From an uncultured Coriobacteriaceae bacterium (lineage in GTDB: Bacteria; Actinomycetota; Coriobacteriia; Coriobacteriales; Atopobiaceae): a DNA stretch of 20,290 nucleotides. This document shows positions 1-6,970 of this stretch, piece after piece. Where the stretch lies: assembly GCA_900549525.1 (NCBI GenBank), contig UWSJ01000030.1:1-20290 (forward strand), in the 5' to 3' direction. Both the position numbers and the translations under genes were made by a program. Under the pieces are notes generated by a model. That model worked only from the letters and a program-made list of their open reading frames with translations, was not told the origin of the DNA and did no database searches. Numbering within the stretch: position 1 is the first letter of the stretch; every line of letters begins with the position of its first letter.

Positions 1-221
1 TCGCCTTCACGGCCGGCGTGGGCGAGAACTCCGCCGAGATGCGCGCCGAGGTCGTGAAGCGCCTCGAGTGGATGGGCATCAAGATCGACGCCGACAAGAA
101 CGCCGTGCGCTCCGGCGACCCCCGCGACATCTCCGCCGCCGACTCCAAGGTCAAGGTGCTCGTGGTTCCAACCAACGAGGAGCTCATGATTGCGCTCGAC
201 GTCAAGGAGCTGCTCGGCTAG
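1..221 (+). CDS. ackA: Acetate kinase, C-terminal fragment (5' end outside window)
   Basis: The reading frame is open from the window edge and ends at TAG 219-221. It reads AFTAGVGENSAEMR at its start, matching the conserved FTAGIGENS segment near the C terminus of acetate kinase, which forms part of the nucleotide/acetate-binding cleft of the ASKHA fold. Only about 72 residues are present, including the usual C-terminal stretch with VPTNEELMIA (family: 'tNEEl.IA'). The enzyme is cytosolic and interconverts acetyl phosphate plus ADP with acetate plus ATP. Its usual partner gene pta is not next to it here but lies at 13424-14404 on the other strand. A perfect 13-bp hairpin follows the stop codon, so ackA ends its transcript. 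The family call is secure; nothing can be said about the N-terminal part. Confidence 0.95.
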   Translation, partial: AFTAGVGENSAEMRAEVVKRLEWMGIKIDADKNAVRSGDPRDISAADSKVKVLVVPTNEELMIALDVKELLG

Positions 222-246
222 CACTTCTTCACGCATTGGCACCCCA

Positions 247-285
247 GGGCGCCGACGGGACACGGCCCCGTCGGCGCCCTTCGTT
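247..285 (+). terminator. Rho-independent-type terminator after ackA
   Basis: A perfect 13-bp inverted repeat (247-259 with 267-279) encloses a 7-nt loop and is followed by TTCGTT. The stem is very G+C rich, but the T tract is short and interrupted. It starts 25 nt after the ackA stop codon. Confidence 0.75.
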
Positions 286-334
286 ACCGTGTCGAAACGT
301 TGCTCGCGTATCTTCATACAGAACGGCATGGGTT

Positions 335-394
335 TAATTCGAAGTGATTAATTACCTACCAACCCTGTAGGGATTAGAGATTTTCGTTTATACT
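335..394 (+). promoter_or_regulatory. Promoter and possible operators of the amino acid ABC operon
   Basis: A near-consensus -10 hexamer TATACT lies at 389-394, about 40 nt before the ATG at 433. No good -35 TTGACA is visible at 16-18 nt spacing. Instead the -35 position is occupied by a small palindrome, CCCT-GT-AGGG (363-372). Further upstream, TTAAT (335-339) and ATTAA (348-352) form an inverted repeat in an A+T-rich patch that stands out from the G+C-rich surroundings. The -10 call is moderately strong. Operator roles for the palindromes are inference from position. Confidence 0.5.
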
Positions 395-432
395 ACGTGC
401 TGTCATCTCAGCTCTACGAGAGGAAGATACCT

Positions 433-1419
433 ATGAGCAAGAACCTTCTCGACCGCGCGATCAGCCGCCGCTCCGTCATCGGCGCCGGTCTCGGCGTCAT
501 CGCCACCGCCACCCTTGCCGCCTGCGGCTCCTCCGCGGCACCCGCGCCTTCCACGGGCTCCGCTTCCACGGATGCCACCACCGAGGACAACTCGGTCAAG
601 ATCGACAAGACCGCCTATGACGAGCTCGTGAACGCCGGCCCCGTCGCCGACGACGCCGCCGTCTCCGCCAGCCAGTGGGCGACCAAGGTCAAGGGCGAGG
701 GCAAGCTCCGCGTGGGCGGCGTCCAGACCTCCACGCTGTTCAGCCTCCTCGACGAGACCGACGGCAAGGTTCGCGGCTTTGACGCTGGCCTGTCCCAGCT
801 CGTGAGCCGCTACATCCTCGGCGAGGTCAACGTCGAGCTCACGCAGGTCACCTCCGACACGCGCGAGTCCGTGCTCCAGAACGACCAGGTCGACTCGGTC
901 TTCGGCACCTACTCCATCAACGACAAGCGCAAGCAGCTCGTCTCTTTCGCCGGCCCGTACTACTACACCCAGCAGTCCATCCTGGTGCTCGCCGACAACT
1001 CCGACATCAACGGCCCGGACGACCTGAAGGGCAAGACCGTTGCCGTCCAGTCCGGCTCCACGGGCCCCGACATCGTCAAGGAGGTTGCACCCGAGGCCAC
1101 GCAGCAGGAGTTCAAGACCGACGAGGAGGCCCGTCAGGCCCTCTCGCAGGGTCGTGTCGACGCGTACGTCATCGACACCAACATGCAGCTCGGCTCCATG
1201 ACGAAGAACCCCGGCAAGTACCGCCTTGCCGGTGACCCCTTCGGCCCGGTCGACAACTACGGCATCGGCCTGCCCAAGGACTCCGACGGCGTGCAGTTTG
1301 TCAATGACTTCCTCAAGAAGATCGAGGGCGACGGCACCTGGGCCAAGCTCTGGAAGATCTGCATCGGCGACCGTGCCGGCATCGAGACCGTTCCCGAGCC
1401 GCCTGCGATCGGCGCCTAA
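433..1419 (+). CDS. Polar amino acid ABC transporter, substrate-binding lipoprotein (family 3)
   Basis: This is the extracellular solute-binding component of a glutamate/glutamine-type ABC importer. The 328-aa product starts at ATG 433 after GAGAGGAAG; an upstream in-frame GTG at 397 is less likely because it has no ribosome site and would put extra residues before the signal peptide. Residues 11-31 form a lipoprotein signal with a Tat-like twin arginine (SRRSVIG, R12-R13), a hydrophobic stretch and a lipobox LAAC (Cys31). A Ser/Ala/Pro/Thr linker follows, and the SBP_bac_3 fold begins near KLRVGGVQTSTLFSLLD. Recognisable family segments are the GFDAGLSQLVS motif, a YYYTQQSILV strand and DLKGKTVAVQSGSTG. 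It is the first gene of the operon with two permeases and an ATPase downstream. GluB-like is the closest type by architecture; the exact amino acid cannot be read from the sequence. Confidence 0.9.
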   Translation: MSKNLLDRAISRRSVIGAGLGVIATATLAACGSSAAPAPSTGSASTDATTEDNSVKIDKTAYDELVNAGPVADDAAVSASQWATKVKGEGKLRVGGVQTSTLFSLLDETDGKVRGFDAGLSQLVSRYILGEVNVELTQVTSDTRESVLQNDQVDSVFGTYSINDKRKQLVSFAGPYYYTQQSILVLADNSDINGPDDLKGKTVAVQSGSTGPDIVKEVAPEATQQEFKTDEEARQALSQGRVDAYVIDTNMQLGSMTKNPGKYRLAGDPFGPVDNYGIGLPKDSDGVQFVNDFLKKIEGDGTWAKLWKICIGDRAGIETVPEPPAIGA

Positions 1420-1448
1420 CAACCTGGCGTGAGGGTGGTGGCCTGCCT

Positions 1449-1489
1449 GTGACGGCTCGTCACCATGCATGGGGCCTGCGGGCCCCATG
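1449..1489 (+). promoter_or_regulatory. Two tandem hairpins between binding-protein and permease genes
   Basis: GTGACG (1449-1454) pairs perfectly with CGTCAC (1458-1463) around a 3-nt loop. Immediately after, CATGGGGCC (1468-1476) pairs perfectly with GGCCCCATG (1481-1489) around the loop TGCG. No T run follows. In many ABC operons such intercistronic structures protect the upstream mRNA or cause partial termination, so the binding protein is made in excess over the membrane parts. That role is inferred here. Confidence 0.6.
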
Positions 1490-1505
1490 TTCTTAGGGAG
1501 GTTCC

Positions 1506-2165
1506 ATGGGGCTCTCCGAGCTTCTTTCAAAATACGGGCAGCTGTACCTCGACGGCCTGCTCATGACCTGGCGCATGACGGCCATCTCTTTTGTTGTCGT
1601 GATGGTTCTTGCCGTGCTGCTTACGATCATGCGCGTGTCGCCCTTCAAGCCCCTCCGGGCGGTGGGTGACCTTTACGTGCAGATCTTCCGCAACATCCCC
1701 GGCGTGGCGCTTCTCATCATCGTGGTATACGCGCTGCCGAGCCTGAAGGTGGTGCTCGACTACCAGACCTGCGTCATCGTGACGACGGTGCTGCTTGGCG
1801 CCTCCTTCGGCACCGAGAACTTCATGAGCGGCATCAACACGATCAGCGTCGGCCAGATCGAGGCGGCCCGTTCCATCGGCCTCACCTTCGGCCAGATCCT
1901 GCGTCGAATCGTCATACCCCAGGCCCTGCGCACCACGGTGCTGCCCTTCACTAACCTCCTCATCGCCGTCATGCTCACGACGGCCCTCGGCTCGCAGGTT
2001 CCCCTCAAGCCCCTCGAGCTCACGGGCGTTGTCAACTACGTCAACACGCGTGACATGGGCGGCATTCTGGCGTTCCTTATCTCGGCGCTTGGCTACGCGG
2101 GCTCGGCCGTGGTTATTGGCTTCTTTGGTAACCGTCTCGACAAGAGGGTGAGGATCGTCCGATGA
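1506..2165 (+). CDS. Polar amino acid ABC transporter permease 1 (GluC/HisM type)
   Basis: This is an inner-membrane permease subunit of the amino acid importer, 219 aa, the usual length for HisM/GluC proteins. ATG 1506 is preceded by GGGAGG (1496-1501). Several hydrophobic helices are visible (about residues 23-42, 65-80, 88-104, 147-165 and 188-207). The cytoplasmic EAA loop that docks on the ATPase is clear at 119-140: EAARSIGLTFGQILRRIVIP. The segment QIFRNIPGVALLIIV is the conserved 'fRgtPllvqlf' region of the family. The gene follows the double hairpin and its stop overlaps the next start (ATGA), so the two permeases are probably translationally coupled and form a heterodimeric channel. 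Substrate is not determinable. Confidence 0.92.
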   Translation: MGLSELLSKYGQLYLDGLLMTWRMTAISFVVVMVLAVLLTIMRVSPFKPLRAVGDLYVQIFRNIPGVALLIIVVYALPSLKVVLDYQTCVIVTTVLLGASFGTENFMSGINTISVGQIEAARSIGLTFGQILRRIVIPQALRTTVLPFTNLLIAVMLTTALGSQVPLKPLELTGVVNYVNTRDMGGILAFLISALGYAGSAVVIGFFGNRLDKRVRIVR

Positions 2166-2998
2166 GCCCACAGACCAGCTCGGGCGCGCGCACCATCCGC
2201 GACGCCCTCTACGAGGCGCCCGGCCCTGTCACCCGGCGCAAGATGATCGTCGGCACGGCTGTCTCTGCCGTGCTCGTGGCGCTCGGCGTTTTTGCCATCG
2301 TGCGGCGCTTCTACGTCACCGGGCAGCTTGACGCCCGATATTGGTCGTTCTTCCTTCAGTTCACCACGTGGCGCTTCCTGTTCGACGGCTTCAGGGGGAC
2401 GCTCTTCGTGGCCGTCACGGCCGGCGTCATCTCGCTTGTGCTCGGCATGGCGCTCATGCTCGGCCGCGTGAGCGGCAACCGCCCGCTTGCCGCCGTGTGC
2501 CGCGTCGTCACCGACTTCTTCCGCGGCGTGCCGAGCCTTCTGCTCATCTACTTCTTCTTCCTGGTGGTTCCGCAGTACGGCATCAAGATGTCGTCGTTCT
2601 GGATGCTCACGCTCCCGGTCGCGCTGGCGGCCGCTGCGGTGCTCGCCGAGGTGTTCCGCGCGGGCGTCAACGCGGTTCCCAAGGGCCAGGTCGAGGCGGC
2701 CTACTCCATTGGTCTCGCGAGGTGGCAGGTCATGCGCAAGATCGTGCTGCCGCAGGCCATTCACTACGTCATCCCGTCGCTCATCTCGCAGCTCGTCGTG
2801 GTCGTCAAGGACACCACGGTGGCCTACGTCGTGAGCTATCCCGACCTCATGCAGAACGGACGCGTCCTCATCACGAGCTACGACGCGCTCGTCTCGGTCT
2901 ACTTCGTCGTCTCGATCATCTACATCCTGCTCAATTTCGCCATCAACAAGGCGTCGGCCGTGGTGGCCAGGCGCATGGGCGTCAAGATCATCCGCTAG
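2162..2998 (+). CDS. Polar amino acid ABC transporter permease 2 (GluD/HisQ type)
   Basis: This is the second permease subunit, 278 aa. Its ATG at 2162 overlaps the preceding stop codon by 4 bp (ATGA). An N-terminal cytoplasmic stretch of about 27 residues precedes the first membrane helix (about 28-47). The family motif appears as FFRGVPSLLLIYFFFLVVP near 119-137, and the EAA loop is at 178-200 (VEAAYSIGLARWQVMRKIVLP). The long N-terminal part and the extra loop match GluD-like proteins rather than the shorter GluC type. The stop codon is 13 nt before the ATPase gene. Together with permease 1 it makes the transmembrane pathway. Confidence 0.92.
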   Translation: MSPQTSSGARTIRDALYEAPGPVTRRKMIVGTAVSAVLVALGVFAIVRRFYVTGQLDARYWSFFLQFTTWRFLFDGFRGTLFVAVTAGVISLVLGMALMLGRVSGNRPLAAVCRVVTDFFRGVPSLLLIYFFFLVVPQYGIKMSSFWMLTLPVALAAAAVLAEVFRAGVNAVPKGQVEAAYSIGLARWQVMRKIVLPQAIHYVIPSLISQLVVVVKDTTVAYVVSYPDLMQNGRVLITSYDALVSVYFVVSIIYILLNFAINKASAVVARRMGVKIIR

Positions 2999-3011
2999 GT
3001 AGGGGAGAGTC

Positions 3012-3788
3012 ATGTCTGAGAAGGTATCCGCCGCCACGTCTGCCACTGCCGGCACGCCCATCATCCAGCTCAAGCACGTCGAGAAGCACTTCGGCAAGCT
3101 CCACGTCCTTAAGGACATCAACCTCGAGGTCGACAAGGGCGAGGTGCTCGTCATCATCGGTCCCTCGGGCTCGGGCAAGTCGACGCTCTGCCGCACCATC
3201 AACCGTCTCGAGACCATCGACTCCGGAGAGATCCTCATCGACGGCAAGCCCCTGCCCAAGGAGGGCAAGGACCTCGCCAAGATGCGCTCTGAGCTTGGGA
3301 TGGTGTTCCAGCAGTTCAACCTGTTTAGCCATATGACCATCCTCGAGAACGTGACGCTTGGCCCCACCGACGTCCTCGGCGTGTCCAAGGAGGAGGCCAA
3401 GAAGACAGCCATGGATCTGCTCGCACGCGTGGGCGTGGCCGAGCAGGCGGAGAAGGTCCCCGCCCAGCTTTCCGGTGGCCAGCAGCAGCGCGTGGCCATC
3501 GCCCGCTCGCTCGCGATGCATCCCAAGGCGATGCTCTTCGACGAGCCCACGAGCGCCCTTGACCCCGAGATGATCAATGAGGTCCTCGACGTCATGGTGG
3601 GCCTCGCTCGTCAGGGCATGACGATGGTGGTCGTGACGCACGAGATGAACTTCGCCCGTCGCGTCGCGGACCGCGTGGTGTTCATGGCCGACGGCCAGAT
3701 CGTCGAGCAAGGCTCCCCGGACGAGTTCTTCGACCACCCGAAGAGCGCTCGCGCCCAGGAGTTCCTTGACTCCATCAAGGGTCATTAA
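3012..3788 (+). CDS. Polar amino acid ABC transporter, ATP-binding protein (GluA/GlnQ type)
   Basis: This is the cytosolic ATPase that drives the importer, 258 aa. ATG 3012 follows AGGGGAGAG. All ABC motifs are intact: Walker A GPSGSGKST (50-58), Q-loop VFQQFNLF (Q100/Q101), signature LSGGQ (153-157), Walker B AMLFDEPTSALD with Asp177-Glu178, and switch His210 (VVVTHEM). The phrase QQFNLFSHMT is diagnostic for the PAAT (polar amino acid) subfamily. The first 16 residues are an Ala/Thr-rich extension not seen in most GlnQ proteins. It is the last gene of the operon; a terminator hairpin follows about 70 nt downstream. Confidence 0.95.
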   Translation: MSEKVSAATSATAGTPIIQLKHVEKHFGKLHVLKDINLEVDKGEVLVIIGPSGSGKSTLCRTINRLETIDSGEILIDGKPLPKEGKDLAKMRSELGMVFQQFNLFSHMTILENVTLGPTDVLGVSKEEAKKTAMDLLARVGVAEQAEKVPAQLSGGQQQRVAIARSLAMHPKAMLFDEPTSALDPEMINEVLDVMVGLARQGMTMVVVTHEMNFARRVADRVVFMADGQIVEQGSPDEFFDHPKSARAQEFLDSIKGH

Positions 3789-3856
3789 CGTCGTGTGACG
3801 CGAGAGGGCACCCCCTCGAAAACGTTTGCGACGTCCCTCATTTGTGGCACACTTGC

Positions 3857-3890
3857 CTGCCGGGTTTTGGGCCCGGCAGACTTTTATTTC
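3857..3890 (+). terminator. Terminator of the amino acid ABC operon
   Basis: CTGCCGGG (3857-3864) pairs perfectly with CCCGGCAG (3872-3879) around the loop TTTTGGG. ACTTTTATTTC follows, a usable T-rich tail. The ribosome site of the next gene begins only a few bases later (GGAGG 3894-3898). The hairpin could therefore also act as an attenuator in front of that gene. Confidence 0.75.
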
Positions 3891-3907
3891 TTTGGAGGCT
3901 TCCGCAC

Positions 3908-4672
3908 ATGGTCGCACGTCCCGTCTCATCCACCCGTCCCCTCATCGGCGTTACCCCGCGGTGGGAGCACAAGCACGGGGGGCTTGCCGACTACGAGGAC
4001 GTGTCGCCCGAGGAGACCATCGCCCATTGCTTCACGGGCGGCATCGTCGCGGCGGGAGGCCTGCCGGTGCTGCTGCCCCTGACGGAGGACGAGTCGGTCA
4101 TGGACGAGTGCGTCGCCATGTGCGACGGCTTTGCCATTCCCGGCGGCCCGGACGTCAACCCTGCGCGCTGGGGCGTCGAGGGCTACGACCACTCGCTGCT
4201 CTGCCCCGAGCGCGACGCCTTCGAGTTCGCCATCGTGGAGCGTGTGCTTGCCGCCGACAAGCCGCTGTTCACCACCTGTCGCGGCACGCAGCTGCTTAAC
4301 GTTGCCTGTGGGGGTACGCTCTGCATGGACGTTCCCAGCCTCGGCGCGCCCGAGGGCATGGCGCAGTGGCGCCACACCGGCATCCTCACGATGCCGGCGC
4401 ACCCGGTCGACGTCTTCCCGGGCACGCTCCTCTCGCGCTGTGTGGGGGGTCAGGCCCAGCTGCAGGTGAACTCGGCTCACCACTGCTGCGTGGAGAAGCT
4501 TGGCGACGGGGTGGTGCTCTCCGCGCGGGCCACGGACGGCGTTCCCGAGTGCATCGAGCTTCCCGACAAGCGTTTCGTGCTCGGCGTGCAGTGGCACCCG
4601 GAGTACATGTGGCCCCACCTTTCGAGCGACATGGGGCTCTGGAAGTCCTTCGTCGACGCCTGCCGCGCCTAG
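3908..4672 (+). CDS. Peptidase C26 / gamma-glutamyl-gamma-aminobutyrate hydrolase family protein
   Basis: This is a cytosolic class-I glutamine-amidotransferase-like hydrolase, 254 aa, the PuuD family length. ATG 3908 follows GGAGG (3894-3898) with 9-nt spacing; reading further upstream in frame would run through the terminator hairpin. The catalytic triad is visible: Cys124 in TTCRGTQLLNV (family GICRGmQllNV), and His230 and Glu232 in GVQWHPE. The oxyanion-region motif GFAIPGGPDVNP (74-85) and NSAHHC (188-193, family NSyHHQ) also fit. Known members hydrolyse gamma-glutamyl bonds such as gamma-Glu-GABA. Placement right after a Glu/Gln-type importer suggests a role in gamma-glutamyl compound use, but that is inference. 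The Thr before CRG replaces the usual Ile/Leu and Gly context. The substrate is unknown. Confidence 0.88.
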   Translation: MVARPVSSTRPLIGVTPRWEHKHGGLADYEDVSPEETIAHCFTGGIVAAGGLPVLLPLTEDESVMDECVAMCDGFAIPGGPDVNPARWGVEGYDHSLLCPERDAFEFAIVERVLAADKPLFTTCRGTQLLNVACGGTLCMDVPSLGAPEGMAQWRHTGILTMPAHPVDVFPGTLLSRCVGGQAQLQVNSAHHCCVEKLGDGVVLSARATDGVPECIELPDKRFVLGVQWHPEYMWPHLSSDMGLWKSFVDACRA

Positions 4673-4801
4673 GGGCGGTTGCCTCTGGGGCGGGTCGCCT
4701 CGAGCGGGGGCCTCACCCGTCGCTGCGTTGTTCGGCCTGGCTTTCGCATGGGCGCGAAAGGGCTAGACTAGTTGCGTTGCAATGACGACCAGGAGGTGGC
4801 A

Positions 4802-5749
4802 ATGGCCCAGGACCTCATCATCACGAAGCCCATCTTCCACGACAAGATCTGGGGCGGGCGCAGGCTCGAGTCCGTCTTCCACTACGACATACCCGCAGGT
4901 AAGATTGGCGAGTGCTGGGCCATCAGCGCCCATCCGCACGGCGACTGCCTCATCGAGGAGGGGCCCTACAAGGGTTCCACCCTCTCTCAGCTGTGGGACG
5001 AGCACCACGAGCTCTTCGGTGCCGCCGCGGGCGACCGCTTCCCGCTGCTCATCAAGATTCTTGACGCCGACGGTGACCTCTCCATCCAGGTGCACCCTGA
5101 CGACGAGTACGCGCGCGTGCACGAGCACGGCAGCCTGGGCAAGAAGGAGTGCTGGTACGTGCTCGACTGCGACCCGGACGCCACGATCATCATCGGCCAG
5201 AAGGCCAAGAGCCGCGAGGAGTTTGCCAAGCTGGTCGAGGCGGGCGACTGGGGGGACCTGCTCAACGAGGTGCCCATCCACAAGGGCGACTTCTTCCAGA
5301 TCAACCCGGGCACGCTGCACGCCATCAAGGCGGGGACGCTCGTGCTCGAGACTCAGCAATCGAGCGACGTCACGTACCGCGTCTACGACTATGACCGCCT
5401 GGGTGCCGACGGCAAGCCGCGCGAGCTGCATCTCGAGCAGAGCACGGATTGCGTCGACTACCAGATGAAGGCCCCCGCCTCCGGCGCCGTCACCAACCCC
5501 GAGGTTGACGGCGTGACGCTGCTCAACAGCAACGATCGCTACACGGTGGAGCGCGTGCGCGTCTCGGGCGAGAAGACCCTGCCGCAGGACCACGACTTCA
5601 TGTGCGTGAGCGTCATCGAGGGCGTGGGTTCCGTGAGCACGGCGTGCGGCACGCACGACCTGCCCCTCGGCTCGCACTTCGTCGCGCCCGCCCAGAGCGG
5701 CGACCTCGCCTTCTCGGGCGACATGACGCTCATCTGCAGCTGGGTGTAG
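4802..5749 (+). CDS. manA: Mannose-6-phosphate isomerase, class I
   Basis: This cytosolic zinc enzyme interconverts mannose 6-phosphate and fructose 6-phosphate. It is 315 aa, like the short Bacillus-type ManA. ATG 4802 is preceded by CAGGAGG (4790-4796); an earlier in-frame start at 4772 lacks a ribosome site. Metal ligands are visible as Gln96 and His98 (SIQVHPDDEYA), Glu116 (KKECWYVL) and His173 (NPGTLHAI). The active-site arginine is in VTYRVYDYDR (about Arg193). The N-terminal motif KPIFHDKIWGGRRL is typical of the family. The gene stands alone. A TAGACT hexamer at 4764-4769 after a 7-bp hairpin (4741-4747 with 4754-4760) might be its -10, without a convincing -35. It supplies mannose-derived or nucleotide-sugar precursors. 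Confidence 0.93.
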   Translation: MAQDLIITKPIFHDKIWGGRRLESVFHYDIPAGKIGECWAISAHPHGDCLIEEGPYKGSTLSQLWDEHHELFGAAAGDRFPLLIKILDADGDLSIQVHPDDEYARVHEHGSLGKKECWYVLDCDPDATIIIGQKAKSREEFAKLVEAGDWGDLLNEVPIHKGDFFQINPGTLHAIKAGTLVLETQQSSDVTYRVYDYDRLGADGKPRELHLEQSTDCVDYQMKAPASGAVTNPEVDGVTLLNSNDRYTVERVRVSGEKTLPQDHDFMCVSVIEGVGSVSTACGTHDLPLGSHFVAPAQSGDLAFSGDMTLICSWV

Positions 5750-5774
5750 GCATACCACCCAAACTATTCCGAAG

Positions 5775-5851
5775 GGGGGCGCCGGATACCTCCGCGGAGG
5801 GTCATTTGCTTCGCAAGTCCCCAGCCCTCCGCTACGGTATCCGGCGCCCCC
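5775..5851. repeat. 77-bp multi-tier palindrome between convergent genes
   Basis: The outer arms are perfect 16-bp inverted repeats (5775-5790 with 5836-5851). Inside, GCGGAGGG (5794-5801) pairs with CCCTCCGC (5825-5832). At the centre ATTTGC (5804-5809) pairs with GCAAGT (5813-5818) around TTC, with one G-T pair. The element lies 25 nt after manA and 41 nt before the stop of the minus-strand epimerase gene. It may act as a shared terminator, though neither strand has a T tract after the stem. It could also be a copy of a dispersed palindromic repeat (REP-like or MITE remnant). Confidence 0.85.
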
Positions 5852-5892
5852 ATGCTGGCGTTGTGCGCCAAGCGCGTCTTACCGGTCTTCGA

Positions 5893-6795
5893 TTAGAACG
5901 GCGTGACACGGAAGGTGCGCGTGACCGTCTCGCCCGGCTCGGCGAAGATCACGTTCTGCTTATGCTCGAGCACGTCGTCCTCGTCGGTTCGCGTGGCCGT
6001 GCCGCACCAGGGCTCGATGGCCACGAAGGGTGCCGGCTCGCCGTCGGCGGAGGGAGCCGCGCTCCAGACGCCCACGTGGTCGAAGCCCGAGAAGTCTACG
6101 TGTACGCCGTGACCGGCCGGGCCCGTGAGCGTGACCGTGCTGTCCGGCACGCCCTCGAGGACGATGGCGTCCTGGGAGAAGAGTTCGTGCGTGAGCGGCA
6201 GGGATGAGGCGTCGTTGAAGACCTCCTGCGTCCGACCGTAGTCGAGCAGCCCCGCCTCGTCGATGGTGGGCGTCGTCGCCGTCCACGGGCGGGAGAAGAC
6301 GAGCCGCCAGTCCTCGAACGCGCCCTCGTCTTTGCCGGCGAGCGGCACGTTGAAGGCCGGATGCCCTCCGAGGAAGAACGGCATCCGGACGTCGGCGTTA
6401 TTGACGGCAAAGGTCTGCGCGAGCGTGACGCCTTCGTCACCCTCCTCGAGCGCGTAGGTCATTTCGAGGGCGAAGTCGTACGGAAAGTATCGATGCGTCT
6501 CCGCCGAGCTCACGAAATTGAGGGTGACGGACGAGTCGGTGCGTTCGATGACCTCGTGCTCGTAGTTGCGGGCGAGGCCGTGGCGACCCATGCGGCAGCG
6601 CCCCTCGGCGCTCGTGGCCTCGTTGTTGCGCAGCGTCCCCACGATGGGGAAGAGCACGGGGGCGCTTTTGCCCCACCAACGGGGGTCTGCCTGCCAGAGG
6701 TACTCCCTTCCGTCACGTGTGAGGCTCCTGAGCTGCGATCCCTTGGTGTCAATGGCGGCGGTTACGTTTCCCTCGCCGATCTCCACGAGTGCCAT
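5893..6795 (-). CDS. Aldose 1-epimerase family protein (LacX/GalM-like)
   Basis: This is a predicted cytosolic mutarotase-fold enzyme, 300 aa, that would interconvert alpha and beta anomers of a hexose or hexose phosphate. The start is ATG at 6795 (MALVEIGEGN), preceded on the minus strand by GAGAGGAG; the frame extends 11 codons further upstream without a comparable ribosome site. The fold signatures are GKSAPVLFPIVG (42-53), RHGLAR with His72, FFLGGHPAFNVPL with His145, and FVAIEPWCG near 260 carrying the probable catalytic Glu. These patterns match the LacX-like branch rather than classic GalM. Upstream, on the minus strand, TTGACG and TAGAAT (6857-6832) resemble a promoter, but the spacer is only 14 bp. 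The gene converges on manA. The exact sugar substrate is not predictable. Confidence 0.87.
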   Translation of the reverse strand: MALVEIGEGNVTAAIDTKGSQLRSLTRDGREYLWQADPRWWGKSAPVLFPIVGTLRNNEATSAEGRCRMGRHGLARNYEHEVIERTDSSVTLNFVSSAETHRYFPYDFALEMTYALEEGDEGVTLAQTFAVNNADVRMPFFLGGHPAFNVPLAGKDEGAFEDWRLVFSRPWTATTPTIDEAGLLDYGRTQEVFNDASSLPLTHELFSQDAIVLEGVPDSTVTLTGPAGHGVHVDFSGFDHVGVWSAAPSADGEPAPFVAIEPWCGTATRTDEDDVLEHKQNVIFAEPGETVTRTFRVTPF

Positions 6796-6970
6796 GCGCA
6801 CTCCTCTCGTCGTGTTGTTTCGCGTCATTCGATTCTAGCGCCGGACCCTCTCGTCAAGGCGCGTGCGGGGGTGTCGCTTTGCCCGCTCGTACTGCTACCA
6901 TTGATCGGCGTGACCAATAAACGTCGGTCCGGGCGCGGATGCGCGCGGGCTCACTCTCGAGGGGGAGATC

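Noticed and set aside
2093..3595. 500-codon open frame antisense to the permease and ATPase genes
   Set aside because: It is opposite genes with complete ABC transporter motifs, and its product is low in complexity with no recognisable domain.
3826..3854. Promoter TTGCGA-N17-ACACTT for the C26 gene
   Set aside because: The spacing is ideal but the -10 match is poor, and transcription would begin inside the terminator hairpin. Not listed as a feature.
6829..6970. Riboswitch (for example TPP) before the NMT1-type lipoprotein
   Set aside because: No conserved riboswitch core was recognised in this 142-nt region, and no convincing paired structure was seen by eye.
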